Positions 19,545 through 30,689 of a stretch of 64,000 nt of DNA are shown here, piece after piece. Numbering within the stretch: the stretch's first letter is position 1; every line of letters begins with the position of its first letter. The translations under genes and the position numbers were made by a program. The notes beneath the pieces were generated by a model, which saw only the letters and a program-made list of their open reading frames with translations, had not been told where the DNA came from and ran no database searches. Origin of the DNA: Prionace glauca (lineage: Eukaryota; Chordata; Chondrichthyes; Carcharhiniformes; Carcharhinidae); contig CM075760.1 in assembly GCA_037974335.1 (NCBI GenBank), forward strand, positions 53,403,890-53,467,889. Reading direction: 5' to 3'.

Positions 19545-19860
19545 TGGGCCTTGTATCAGTAATCTCTGCCCTAAATCTCTCTCAGTTATAACAATCTGGA
19601 CCTTGTATCAGTAATGTCTGCCCTAAACCTCTCTCAGTTATTACAATCTGGACCTTGTTTTAGTAAACTCTGCCCTGAACCTCTCTCAGTTATTAAAATG
19701 TGGGCCTTGCATCAGAAAACTCTGCCCTGAACCTCTCTCAGTTATTTTAGTCTGAGCCTAGTATTCTTTGTTGTAAACCTCTCTGAGTTATTACAATCCG
19801 GGTCCTGTACCAGTAAACTCTGCCCGAAACCTCTCTCAGTTATTACAATCTAGACCTTAA
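19545..19860. repeat. minisatellite, unit about 50-58 bp, about six copies
   Basis: Each unit repeats ctctctcagttattacaatc, tggaccttgtatcagtaa and ctctgccctaaa. Confidence 0.85.
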
Positions 19861-19869
19861 GCAGAGGAC

Positions 19870-20045
19870 ACAAAGATTTAATATAATTGACAACAGATTT
19901 GAAGGGGGTGATAAGGACATTTTTTTACACAATCATAGATCTGGAATGCACAAACTGACAGGTGCTCGAAGCAGGTTTAATAGTAAGTTTAAAAGGAAAT
20001 TGGATAAATATTGACGGAGTTATGGTGAATGGGATTAATTCGATA
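19870..20045 (+). mobile_element. LINE 3' fragment, decayed
   Basis: Residual pattern of the RT C-terminus (gtttaaaaggaaattggata) and tail. Confidence 0.5.
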
Positions 20046-20049
20046 GTTC

Positions 20050-20595
20050 ACTCATCTTTTTGTCATTTTGAATGTTTCTCCCTTAAGTTTTAATATTTGA
20101 TCTTTTCAGTCACAATGTGTCTGAAACAAAAGATTAAACCATTGGGTTTGATGAGCTGTCAGTTCTGTTTCCTATGTGTCTGTGTAAATTGAGAACTGCA
20201 GATAACCATGAGAAGGAACTGATTATTTTCAGTTCCTCTAACAGATATACCTCAGATATCAGAAATCTCAGGAGATTCTCATGCCCTCAGTATTCTCGCC
20301 ACAAATATAACAGCTCTCAGTCAGGCTGAGTCAGTCACATGTGTCTCTGTTATAATGTTTCCACTTCTATTTCATCACTCACTTCCCAGTGACACTCACC
20401 ATAAGACAGACAGTTTAAAATATCATTGCTCCCTTACATCTTCTCCTCCTATTGTAATCGGATGTTTGTTGGGCCTCTTGTCTCCTTTAAGGTCAGATTA
20501 CCTGCAGTTCAAATGACCTCAGAGACACTGAAACCAACCTTTGTGATTAATATTATACCAGACTCCAGTCAGCCCCAGGAGCTGCAGTTGTAAAA
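20050..20595. other. no recognised feature
   Basis: AT-rich intergenic sequence. Confidence 0.4.
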
Positions 20596-20596
20596 T

Positions 20597-20995
20597 ACAG
20601 TAAGAAGTCTCACCACACCAGGTTTAAGTTCAACCAGCTTATTTGATAGTAAAGCTTGTGGGATTACTTCACTCAAAGGCTGGTGAATCTCTGGAATTCT
20701 CTGCCCGTTGAAGTGGTGGAGGCTGCCTCGCTAAATATTTTTAAGAAACGGGTTGATGGGTTTTTGATAAGAGAGGGGATTAAGGGTTATGGGGAGAGGG
20801 CGGGAAGGTGGAGCTCAGTCACGACAGATCAGTCATGATCTTATTGAATGGCGGGGCAGGCTCGAAGGGCCAGATGGCCTACTCCTGCTCCTATTTCTTA
20901 TGTTCTTAAATAAATTGGTTGAACTTCAACCTGCTGTTGTGAGACTTCTTACTGTGTTTACCCCAGTTCAACGCCAGCATCTCTATGTCATGACT
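20597..20995 (-). mobile_element. Penelope-like element termini split by a LINE
   Basis: 20597-20655 is one terminal repeat (cagtaagaagtctcaccaca) and 20915-20995 the inverted other (gttgtgagacttcttactgt). Between them lies only a LINE 3' end at 20664-20909 on the plus strand. Confidence 0.75.
20664..20909 (+). mobile_element. LINE 3' end inserted between Penelope-like termini
   Basis: Encodes LWNSLPVEVVEAASLNIFKK and ends ctcctgctcctatttcttat then gttctta. This is the young family also seen at 28291, 52819 and 63209. Confidence 0.9.
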
Positions 20996-21329
20996 ACCAT
21001 CGACATTGGTAGACATTGGCAGAATTGGAATAGCTGACAGGTTATTGTTTGATACTGACAATGGCAGAGTAACACACACTGGAATTTAAATACATTATAT
21101 CAATAGACCATGACTCAGTCACACTATCAAATGAAACCTAAACTTTGGTTATGGTGCACTGGATACTGACTGGATTATCATTACATTGGATGTAATGCTG
21201 TGTTCACTAACATACTGCAATGTGACTCTTATTATGTGAACAAACACTGTTTATGTTTCACTCAGAGTCAGTCAGTGTTTTGCTGTGTTTTCTCTGTGCT
21301 CCATCTCCACTCTGATTGGACTGGAGCTT

Positions 21330-21720
21330 GTGTGTGGGTCATTGTTACACTGGGACTCTGTTATTATTGGACAAGCAGCAAGTCATCGTCACAATACTGG
21401 GCTGATTGACAGCGCCTTGGACCATTGGGAACAGGGGGAGGTGCTGGAGGGCTGATCTGGAGCGCTCGGTCCTCCAACCAATCGGAGCGAAAGAGGGGCG
21501 GGCCCAGCTTTGACTGGAGCATGCGCAGTGTGAGTAATGGCGATGGAAAACGGTTTTTGTTTTGGGCTCGGAAATCTGTTCGAGGTGATTGGCGGTACGG
21601 AGAGAGCAATGGATCGCCCAGACGGGTGAAAACGCTGCGTAAGCATGCGGTGTAAGTAGCAAACCGCGGAAGAGAGCTTCCCGGACTCAGTTTGTTCCGA
21701 GCAGGGCCGCAGCTCCTCAG
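21330..21720. promoter_or_regulatory. CpG-rich promoter-like region
   Basis: Contains two CCAAT boxes (ctccaaccaatcggagcg at 21471), a GC box (gggcgggccc, 21495) and NRF1-like gcatgcgcagtg (21519). The block ggtgctggagggctgatctg resembles 50950-50985 in the zinc-finger region. No gene is recognised downstream. Confidence 0.5.
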
Positions 21721-22020
21721 GTTCGCTCCGGGTTACCTTTCGCCATCTTTATTGGGGGCAACATGCAGCGGTGCGCACGCGAGGCCGCCATGTTTGTGGA
21801 GGGCAATGATGTCATTAAGTGGGAGGAGCTTGTTCCCCATTGTTCAGAATGGAGACAACTTGTCCATCAAACTGCATCAACCCTCTGAGTCCCAATGTCT
21901 TCTTGATGAGGCAGAGCGGTGACAGAGAAGGAAAAATAAAGGGAAATAAAAGCAGAAAATGCTGGAAAATCTCAGCAAATCTGACAGCATCTGTCGGGAG
22001 AGAATAGAACGCTCTCCCCA

Positions 22021-22262
22021 CTCACATTGTCTGTACCTTTAAGACTTAATTACCTGTAAAAATTGCATTCCAACCATTATTTTGTGAATTGAGTTTGTGT
22101 CTTTCTATGCCTTGTTTGTGGACAGAACTCCACTCACATGACGAAGGAGCAGCACACAGAAAGCTAGTGGATTTGCCACCAATTTTAAACCCATTGGACT
22201 TTAATCTGGGGCATTGAGACTTCTTACTGTGTTTACCCCGGTTCAACACCGCCATCTCCGCT
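22021..22262 (-). mobile_element. Penelope-like element terminal repeat
   Basis: Matches the right end of the copy at 15212-15410 (attccaaccattattttgtg, then gagacttcttactgtgttta). Confidence 0.8.
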
Positions 22263-22479
22263 TCAGAGAAAATAGAACCAACGTTACGAGACTGGATGAC
22301 CCATAAAGCTTGTACATGTGTAAACAGAGCATGTAAACTCCGACACCTCCACGTACCTTTGTACACCTCTATCAATCCACTTTGCTCCAAGGAGAACAAC
22401 CCCAACTTATCTAAAAAAAAAAGGACACTGCAAGAAGGTAAAAGTGAAGGTAAGAGTTTTATAAATTTTCTTAAATAAT

Positions 22480-23165
22480 TTAATTGGTGCTCAAAATGTC
22501 AGTCAGTGGGGTTAAGTGCTGCACTTGTGAGATGTGGGAGATCTGTGCTGCTTCCAGTGTCTCGGATGACGATGTCTACAGGAAGTGTACCCCATTGCAG
22601 CTCCTTACGGCCAGCATGGATAGGTTGGAGCAGCAGTTGGATGCACTTAGCAGCGTGAAGATGGCAGAAAGTGTCATAGATAGGAGGTTTAGAAACTTGG
22701 CCACACCCAAGGCAGGCAGATAGATTGGGGACTGCTAGAAGGGGCAGGCAGTCAGTACAGGAATCCCCTGTGGTCATCTCCTTCTCTAACAAGTACACCA
22801 TTTTGGATACTGTTGGGGGGTTATAGCCTATCAGGGGATAAATACAGCAGCCAGAGCACTGGCACCACGGCTGGCTTTGTTATTTAGCAGGGAGGTACAA
22901 AGTGCACTGGAGCAATAGTTATAAGGGGCTCTATAGTTAGGAATGCAGATAGGTGCTGTTGTGGACATGAAAGAGACTTCAGGATGTTATGTTGCCTCCC
23001 TGGTGTCCGGGTCCAGGAAGGGCAGAAAGCATTCTGAAGCGAGAGGGTGAACAACCAGTGGCCATGGTACATATTGGTATAGAGGTAAGAAGAGTGACAA
23101 TGTCCTGCAACAGCAGTTAAGGGAGTTAGGTAGAAAGTTAAAAAGCAGGACCTCTTGGGTTGTAA
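22480..23165 (+). mobile_element. CR1-like LINE ORF1 remnant
   Basis: 22484-22723 encodes KCCTCEMWEICAASSVSDDD, then YRKCTPLQLLTASMDRLEQQ: the Cys-rich N-terminal module and coiled segment of CR1 ORF1. The region to 23165 continues as decayed ORF1 sequence. Confidence 0.75.
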
Positions 23166-23745
23166 TCACGGGATTGCTTCCTGTGCCACCTATCCACTGT
23201 CATCTCTTGAAGTAACTCTCCCCAATCTATCAAGGCCAACTCACGTCTCATATCCTCATAGGTTTCTTAAGATATTGCACCTTGTCTCCGAATCAACTAC
23301 TTCATTCTCCAGTTTGATTTTAAAAAATCTTATCATGTTACGGTCGCTCATCCTGAAGGGGTCTGGTACAATTGGATTGGCAACGATTCCCTTCTCAGTA
23401 CACAGTACCCAGTATCAGCTGGCCTGCTGTCCAGTTGGTTCCTCCAGATATTGGTCAATTAAACCATCCTGTATACATTCCAGGAAGTCCTCTTTTGCGG
23501 CATTGTGGCTAATTTGATTTGCTCAATCTATGTGCAAATTAAAATCATCCATGATCACCAATACTCCCTTATCACATGCATCTCTAATTTTGTGTTTAAG
23601 GCCATTCCCAACATCATCACTGCAGTTTGGAGGTCCATATATGACATCCACTAATGTTTTTTGCCCCTTGGCGATGGGGGGGCAGTGTAGAATTCTTCAT
23701 ATGAGCCCCTTGATTTTAGTTTACTACAATGTGTAGACTAGATTG
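23166..23745 (-). mobile_element. LINE endonuclease fragment
   Basis: Minus-strand frames give VDVIYGPPNCSDDVGNG and VLVIMDDFNLHID, the endonuclease block in which GDFN has become DDFN. It meets the ORF1 piece tail to tail, so the two derive from separate events. Confidence 0.75.
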
Positions 23746-23754
23746 AGATGCCTT

Positions 23755-23950
23755 CTATATAGTGAGAATTCACAATGTACGAGTCTCACAACTTTGCTCC
23801 AAGTGGGCTGATACTCTTTGAGCCTGGGAGAGCACATTTCCATTGAAATGATCCACAAAAGCTGATGAAGGACATTTATTTAATCCTGGACAGTAAATAG
23901 TGTTTTTTCTACCACTACAGATAGGCCTAAAATAAATACATTTTCCCTGT
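23755..23950 (+). pseudogene. orphan 3' UTR of a lost zinc-finger gene
   Basis: Matches the 3' untranslated regions of the zinc-finger genes at 39270-39415 and 59500-59640: gtgggctgatactctttgag, gatccacaaaagctgatgaa, and AATAAA at 23931. No finger exon precedes it; LINE sequence lies directly upstream. Confidence 0.8.
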
Positions 23951-23954
23951 TCCA

Positions 23955-24195
23955 TTGAGTCTACAGCACAGGGCCAGGCCAGTCGGCTCAGTCAGTCTGT
24001 GTCAGTGTTTATGTTCCACATGACCCTCCACCCACCCCTCTCCATCTCCTCCCATCAGCATATCCTTCTATTCCTTCCTCCCTCATGCATGTATCCAGCT
24101 TCCCCTTCAGTGTATTCATGCTGTTCACCTCAGTCACTCGCTGTGGTGATGAGTCTGTCATTCTCACCACTCGCTGGATAAAGAACTTTTCCTGT
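23955..24195 (-). mobile_element. old LINE 3' end
   Basis: Inverted tail and C-terminal remnant (actcgctggataaagaactt marks the FF-TQR block). Confidence 0.6.
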
Positions 24196-24495
24196 TAGAG
24201 CTTATTTATTAGTCACAAGTAGGCTTACGTTAACACTGCAGTGAAGTTGTTATGTAAACCCCCTTGTCCTCCCACTCTGGCTGCTGGTCGGGTACACTGA
24301 GGGAGAAATTAGCATGGCTAATGCACCTAACCAGCACATCTTTTTGGACTGTGGGAGGAAACTGGAGCACCTGGAGGAAACCCACGCAGACACAGAAAGA
24401 ACATGCAAACTCCACACAACAGAGACCCAAGCCAGGAATCGAACCCGGGTCCCTGTGCTATGAGGCAGCAGTGCTAACCCACTGTGCTGCCCTCG
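24196..24495 (-). mobile_element. V-SINE
   Basis: Inverted second-type tail, V domain and head (aaccactgtgctgccc region) in order. Confidence 0.9.
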
Positions 24496-24559
24496 AAATC
24501 ACTACTGGATTATTGAACCCCTTCGTAATTGTAAGGTCAGGGGGGTGGGAACTCCAGCA

Positions 24560-24903
24560 CGCGGACAAAGAACATAGAACTTATAGCGCAGTACAGGCAC
24601 TTCGGCCCTCAATGGTTCCACTGGTTGGCGCAACAATCTAATGACCCTCTAACCTAAACTATTCCAATGTTATCCATATGTCTATCCACTGACCATTTGA
24701 ACGCCCTTAAAGTTGGCGAGTCCACAACTGCTGCAGGCATGACCTTACTACCCTCTGAGTAAAGAACCTACCTCTGATATCCGTCCTATAGTTACCAGCC
24801 ATTTATTTAAAGCTATGACCCCTTGTGTTAGCCATCACCATCCGAGGTAAAAGGCTCACACTATCCACTGTATCCAATCTATTGATCATCTTGTATGCCT
24901 CAT
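24560..24903 (-). mobile_element. LINE 3' end
   Basis: Tail aacatagaacttatagcgca and minus-strand remnant MSHEAYKMINRLDTVDSVSL; same family as 15660. Confidence 0.85.
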
Positions 24904-25200
24904 GGGACATGGGAGCCCTGCCCCCACCCATTGCCCCCCTGCCAGGAGCCGCACTCCCACCCATTGCTCCCTCCCCTTCTGGGAGCCCCACCCCCACCCA
25001 TAGTTCCCCTCGCCTCCCAGAAGCCCTGCCCCCACCCACTGTTCCCCTTCCCCTTTCCCTCCCACTCTGGGGCCCTGCCCCCACTCATTATTCCCCTCCC
25101 ATTCTGAGAGACCCGCCCCCACCCATTGTTTCCCTCCACCTCCCCCTCCTGGGACCCCCTCCCCCACCCATTGTTCCCCTTCCCCTCCTCGAGCCAAGGT
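24904..25200. repeat. GC-rich minisatellite, unit about 45-50 bp
   Basis: About six copies of gccccacccattgttcccct with variable spacers. A single copy occurs in the zinc-finger promoter at 44584-44610, so the array grew from a promoter element. Confidence 0.85.
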
Positions 25201-25500
25201 TTCTGCTCATGCGGCTGGTGGCTCCGCCCAGAGTGAGAAGCCGCTCGGTGATCTCCCCCCTCCCCCCCAGCCCAGGACTGCGCATGTCCAAAGGAAGAAG
25301 GGAATCTGCACATGTTCGGGGCTGTGCCCAACCTCTGTGACCGGCAAGCTTAGATGTGAACCAATAGGAGAGTTGGAGGATTGGAAAATCTCTAGTCCTC
25401 CAGCGAATTGAACTGCAGGCTTTGGGTGAACGAAGATTGATCCTCAGAAAACCTAGAACTTCCACCTCTCTCTCACATCTCTGAGTAAAGCACTCCCCCA
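25200..25500 (+). pseudogene. orphan zinc-finger-type promoter and first exon
   Basis: Matches the promoters at 35440-35705 and 44620-44975: gccgctcggtgatctccccc, ggactgcgcatgtccaaa, a CCAAT block (gaaccaataggagagttgga) and exon 1. The exon ends cacatct followed by CTGAGTAAA where the intact genes have GTGAGTAAA, so the donor is lost. No finger exon follows within 7 kb on this strand. Confidence 0.8.
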
Positions 25501-25604
25501 TTTCCATTTCTTATTAATTTCTAGTTCTGTAATATATTACTGCAGCTACATTATATATTTCCAGTCATAAACTCATTGCAGCACAGAAGAAGCTAATTGG
25601 GTAA

Positions 25605-26430
25605 CCTTGAGGAGAGTCTGAGGGGGACACTGGGACTGTGGGACTGACAGTGAGCACCTTGAGGTGGGTCTGAGGGGGACACTGGGACTGTGGGACTGAC
25701 AGTGAGCACCTTGAGGTGAGTCTGAGGGGGACACTGAGACTGTGGGACTGATAGTGAGCACCTTGAGGAGAGTGTGAGAGGGGGACACTGGGACAGGAAA
25801 ACAGCACCTTGTGAGAGGGGGTCACTGGGACACCAAGAGAGGCAAGCAATGCCTTGAGCAGAGTGTGAGAGGGGCGATCACTGGGACACCAGGGCAGAGA
25901 GTTTGCACCTTGAGGAGATTATGAGGGGAGGGCACTAGGATACTATGACAGACAGTCAGCTCCTTGAGGAGAGTATTCGAGAGGCTTACTGTGACACCAG
26001 GGCAGAGTGTTAGCACCTTGAGGAAAGTGTGAGAGGGGGACACTGAGACAGACAGTCAGACCCCCCCCCCCCCCACAGAAGCATGTGGGGGTCACTGTGA
26101 CAGTGGCATAGACAGTCAGCACCTTAAGGAAAGTGTGGGAGGTGTAAACTGGGGCAGACAGTCAGCACCTTGAGCAGAGTGGGAGAAGGGACACTGGGAC
26201 AGACGCTCAGCACCTGGAGGAGAGTGTGAGAGGGGGAAACTGGGGCAGACACTCAGCACCTGGAGGAGAGTGTGAGAGGGGGAAACTGGGGCAGACACTC
26301 AGCACCTGGAGGAGAGTGTGAGAGGGGGACACTGGGACAGACACTCAGCACCTGGAGGAGAGTGTGAGAGGGGGAAACTGGGACAAACATTCAGCACCTG
26401 GAGGAGAGTGTGAGAGGTGATTTTAAGGTT
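25605..26430. repeat. minisatellite, unit about 52-55 bp
   Basis: About fifteen copies of the pattern gggacactgggac, gacagtcagcaccttgagga, gagtgtgagag. Spacing of successive gcacctt blocks is 52-53 bp at the left end; units shorten to the right. Confidence 0.9.
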
Positions 26431-26439
26431 TCCTGGTGC

Positions 26440-26745
26440 AATAAACTGATCAAGCTCTTCCCAGCTCACACCATTTCACACCCGCGCCTCTGTTAGATTT
26501 TAATGTGGTTGTCCACTGTAGAAAGTTTGCATCTTTTAGCCATTTTGAATTCATACACCCACTTCTCCCCCACCCCAAAGAGATTGTCTTTGAATTTAGT
26601 CATTCCTGAATGATGAGGTTAGTTTCTCTCTAACCTGTCCTAAACCTTCTGTCGGTTCATTAATTGAAACCAGGGACTCTCTCCTATGTTTTAACCTGTC
26701 TGCACGGTTATTCCTTTAATTTAGCTCGTGAATTGTTTCATGCTC
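26440..26745. other. no recognised feature
   Basis: Unique-looking sequence without a supported gene. Confidence 0.4.
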
Positions 26746-26935
26746 CTACATATAAGATGATGAATGGGATGGATAGGATAGAGTAAACCCGAGTGTGGCG
26801 ACTAGGGGATTCTCACAGTAACTTCATTGCAGTATTAATGTAAGCCTACTTATGACACTAAGGGAACTTCACAGTAACTTCATTGCAGTGTAATGTAAGC
26901 CTTACTTATGATAATAAATACACATTTTAACTCAT
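26746..26935 (+). mobile_element. LINE fragment joined to two V-SINE tails
   Basis: 26752-26785 is a scrap of the young LINE (agatgatgaatgggatggat). Two tail copies of the second V-SINE type follow (acagtaacttcattgcag twice). Confidence 0.65.
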
Positions 26936-27241
26936 AAATACATTTTTAAAAAACTTTAAAATGGGTGTTCATTGATTGAATCTGAGCTGCTTCTCACCCT
27001 TCCTGTTCTCGGAGACAGTCACTCTCTTCTCAGAAGGAGTTTGAGGGAGGGACTGATCCATGGTGTCTCTGCCACCAATTTCCCACAGTAATCCCAGCAC
27101 AATGTACAGCTGCAAGCATGATGTTTATTTTCAAATTGTACTACAGAAATTTACCACATTTTTGGTGGTTTACCAAACTGAAGGCAATCCTTTTAGAAAA
27201 TACACCATCAATCTTTACTTTGTTGGCAGGTATTCAGAGTA

Positions 27242-27400
27242 TATTTGATTTATTATTATCACACGTATTAGTATGCAGTGAAAAGTTTTGTTTCTTGCAG
27301 GCTATACAGACAAAGCATACCATTCACAGAGAAGGAAAGGATGCAAAATGGAGTGTTACAGTCACAGCTAGTGTAGAGAAAGATCACCTTAATATGAGAT
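27242..27400 (-). mobile_element. L2-like LINE tail
   Basis: Matches the tails at 60155 and 61375: tttgatttattattatcaca, tgcaggctatacagacaaag. Confidence 0.8.
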
Positions 27401-27404
27401 GTGT

Positions 27405-27592
27405 CTCTTAATCTGTGTGTGTCTCTCTGTATCTGTCTATCACTGTCTCTCTATTTCTGTGGCTCTCTCTGTATCTGTGTGTCTGTCTTTGTATCTGTGT
27501 GTCTCTCTCTCTATATCTGTCCCTCTCTCTCTCTGTCTCTGTATGGTGTGTCTCTTTCTCTGTATCTGTTTCCCGCTCTCTCTCCCTCCCTA
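27405..27592. repeat. CT-rich microsatellite
   Basis: (TCTCTCTGTATCTG)n-like repeat about 190 bp long. The long frames through it are artefacts of the repeat. Confidence 0.9.
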
Positions 27593-27678
27593 GTGCACCG
27601 CCCAGGGACACAGAGAGACTCATCCAAATACTGGGATCTCGGCCCAGGGACACAGAGAGACTCATCCAAACACTGTTA
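27593..27678. repeat. two units of the 42-bp minisatellite
   Basis: cccagggacacagagagact plus catccaaacactgggatctc units, separated from the main array by a LINE piece and a promoter-like stretch. Confidence 0.9.
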
Positions 27679-28020
27679 ATTGGTAATCAGAATGCCTAAT
27701 GGAAAGTTGGCCCTAATTTCAAGAGGTTGGAGTATAAGAATAGGGAAGCACTGCTACAACTGTAAATTCACTAGGATTATCCCCATTACGAAAGGATTAT
27801 TTTATGAGGAAAGATTAAAAAGGCTGGGGCTCTACTCATTGAAATTTAGAAAAATGAGAGGTGACCTCTTTGAAGTATATCAGATTCTTAACAGACTTGA
27901 GAGGGTAAATGCTGAGTGGATGCTTCCTCTCATGGGAGAGTCTAGGACCAGAGGGCACAGAATAAAAGCTGCCAATTTAAGAATGAGATCAGGAGGAATT
28001 TCTTCTCTGAGGGTTGAGGT
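27679..28020 (+). mobile_element. LINE 3' fragment
   Basis: Encodes GLFYEERLKRLGLYSLKFRK in the RT C-terminal region. An older family than the copy at 28291. Confidence 0.85.
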
Positions 28021-28140
28021 CAGAGGGTGAGCGGCCGATGCGTCAACCAATCAGACTGAATGGGGGGCGGGGTCGGGCGGAGAGTGAAACATGCGCAGTG
28101 GAGGTGCTGTATCAGAATGAAGGCGCTCAGATTCTCAATG
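28021..28140 (+). promoter_or_regulatory. promoter-like GC-rich stretch
   Basis: CCAAT box (tcaaccaatcagactgaa), GC box (ggggcggggtcgggcgg) and catgcgcagtg within 90 bp, in the same order as in the zinc-finger promoters. No downstream gene is seen. Confidence 0.5.
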
Positions 28141-28290
28141 CACCGCCCAGGGACACAGAGAGACACATCCAAACACTGGGATCTCAGCCCAGGGACACGG
28201 AGAGACTCATCCAAACACTGGGATCTCAGCCCAGGGACACGGAGAGACTCATCCAAACACTGGGATCTCAGCCCAGGGACACAGAGAGAC
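28141..28290. repeat. 42-bp minisatellite, left part of array
   Basis: Three to four units, interrupted at 28290 by a LINE. Confidence 0.92.
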
Positions 28291-29438
28291 ATAAGAACAT
28301 AAGAACATAAGAAATAGGAGCAGGAGTAGGCCATCTGGCCCTTCGAGCCTGCCCCGCCATTCAATAAGATCATGGCTGATCTGTCGTGACTCAGCTCCAC
28401 CTTCCCGCCCTCTCCCCATAACCCTTAATCCCTTCTCTTATCAAAAACCCATCAACCCGTTTCTTAAAAATATTTAGCGAGGCAGCCTCCACCACTTCAA
28501 CGGGCAGAGAATTCCAGAGATTCACCACCCTTTGAGTGAAGAAGTTCCTCCTCAACTCTGTTCTAAACCGCCCCCCCCTTTATCTTGAGGCTGTGCCCCC
28601 TAGTCCTACTGTCTTTTTTGAGCGGGAAGAGTCTCTCCACCTCTATCCTATCCATCCCATTCATCATCTTATACGTCTCAATGAGATCTCCCCTCATTCT
28701 TCTAAACTCTAACGAGTACAAGCCTAGTTTATTCAGCCTCTCCTCATAGCTCAATCCCCTCAACTCCGGTATCAGCCGAGTAAACTTCCTCTGCACTCCC
28801 TCCAGGGCCAAAATATCCTTGCGCAGGTGCGGCGCCCAAAACTGCACACAGTACTCCAGCTGCGGCCTCACCAATGCCCTATACAGCTGCAGCAAGACCT
28901 CCCTACTTTTATATTCAATCCCCCTCGCTATGAAGGCCAGCATCCCATTTGCCTTCCTGACCACCTGCTGCACCTGCAAGCTGGGTTTTTGCGACTCATG
29001 CACAAGGACCCCGAGGTCCCTCTGCACCGTCGCCTGCTGCAGTTTTTCACCCCGTAAGTAATTGTCCTTCCTACCATTCCTCCTACCAAAGTGGACCACC
29101 TCACACTTGTCAACATTAAATTCCATTTGCCATTTCCTGGCCCATTCGCCCAGCCTATCTAGATCCTTCTGCAGACTCTCCACACCCTCCGCACAATTTG
29201 CCTTTCCCCCAACCTTGGTGTCATCAGCAAATTTCGACACCCTGCACTCGGTTCCCTCCTCCAGATCATCTATATAAATGGTAAATAGCTGAGGCCCCAG
29301 CATCGACCCCTGGGGCACCCCACTAGTCACCAATCGCCAATCCGAATAGCATCCATTGACCCCCACTCTCTGCCTCCTATTTGACAACCAATCCTCTATC
29401 CACGCTAACACCTACCCCCAACTCCATGTCCCCTGACA
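28291..29438 (-). mobile_element. young CR1/L2-like LINE, RT-bearing, inserted in a minisatellite
   Basis: A nearly open minus-strand frame from 29411 encodes the RT palm and thumb: LTSGVPQG-type block as VTSGVPQGSMLGPQLFTIYI, catalytic KFADDTKVGG, RPQLEYCVQFWAPHL and LRGLSYEERLNKLGLYSLEF. A run of C residues near 28570 shifts the frame before the C-terminus. The 3' tail is the repeated taagaaca motif at 28291. Endonuclease and ORF1 are missing (5' truncation). Minisatellite units flank both sides. Confidence 0.93.
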
Positions 29439-30600
29439 TCCAAACACTGGGATCTCAGCCCAGGGACAGAGAGAGACACATCCAAACACTGGGATCTCAG
29501 CCCAGGGACACAGAGAACTCATCCAAACACTGGGATCTCAGCCCAGGGACACAGAGAGACTCTCCAAACACTGGGATCTCAGCCCAGGGACACAGAGAGA
29601 CTCATCCAAACACTGGGATCTCAGCCCAGGGACACAGAGAGACTCATCCAAATACTGGGATCTCAGCCCAGGGACACAGAGAGACTCATCCAAACACTGG
29701 ACTGGGATCTCAGCCCAGAGAGACTCATCCAAACACTGAACTGGGATCTCAGCCCAGGGACACAGAGAGATTCATCCAAACACTGGGATCTCGGCCCAGG
29801 GACACAGAGAGACTCATCCAAACACTGGGATCTCAGCCCAGGGACACAGAGAGACTCATCCAAACACTGGGATCTCAGCCCAGGGACACAGAGAGACTCA
29901 TCCAAACACTGGGATCTCAGCCCAGGGACACAGAGAGACTCATCCAAACACTGGGATCTCAGCCCAGGGACACAGAGAGACTCATCCAAACACTGGGATC
30001 TCAGCCCAGGGACACAGAGAGACTCATCCAAACACTGAACTGGGATCTCAGCCCAGGGACACAGAGAGACTCATCCAAACACTGAACTGGGATCTCAGCC
30101 CAGGGACACAAAGAGAGACTCATCCAAACACTTGGATCTCAGCCCAGGGACACAGAGAGACTCATCCAAATACTGAACTGGGATCTCAGCCCAGAGAGGG
30201 ACTCATCCAAACACTGAACTGGGATCTCAGCCCAGGGACAGAGAGAGACTCATCCAAACACTGAACTGGGATCTCAGCCCAGGGACACAGAGAGACTCAT
30301 CCAAACAGTGAACTGGGATCTCAGCCCAGGTACACAGAGAGACTCATCCAAACACTGAACTGGGATCTCAGCCCAGGGACACAGAGAGACTCATCCAAAC
30401 ACTGAACTGGGATCTCAGCCCAGAGAGACTCATCCAAACACTGAACTGGGATCTCAGCCCAGGTACACAGAGAGACTCATCCAAACACTGAACTGGGATC
30501 TCAGCCCAGGGACACAGAGAGACTCATCCAAACACTGAACTGGGATCTCAGCCCAGAGAGACTCATCCAAACACTGAACTGGGATCTCAGCCCAGAGACA
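29439..30600. repeat. 42-bp minisatellite array (with 48-bp variants)
   Basis: About 26 units of cccagggacacagagagact plus catccaaacactgggatctc ag. Some units carry a 6-bp insertion (gaactg) and some lack 9-12 bp. Because 42 is divisible by three, the plus strand stays open for 234 codons (29381-30085) as a 14-residue repeat, LGSQPRDTERLIQT. I see no start context, splice signal or conservation that would make it a gene. Confidence 0.93.
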
Positions 30601-30689
30601 CCCATAATTCCTTTACTGTTCAAGAATTTATCTATCCTTGCCTTAAAAACATTCAACAAACACTGGCAGGGATGCCACAGAAGGTGCTG

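Noticed and set aside
24825-25340. Pro-rich 171-codon frame and Gly-rich frames opposite
   Set aside because: Produced by the GC-rich minisatellite in the orphan promoter.
27399-27699. Cys/Leu-rich membrane-like proteins in all frames
   Set aside because: Artefact of the CT-rich microsatellite.
29381-30085. 234-codon repeat protein gene
   Set aside because: Open only because the minisatellite unit is a multiple of three; no start context, splicing or conservation seen.
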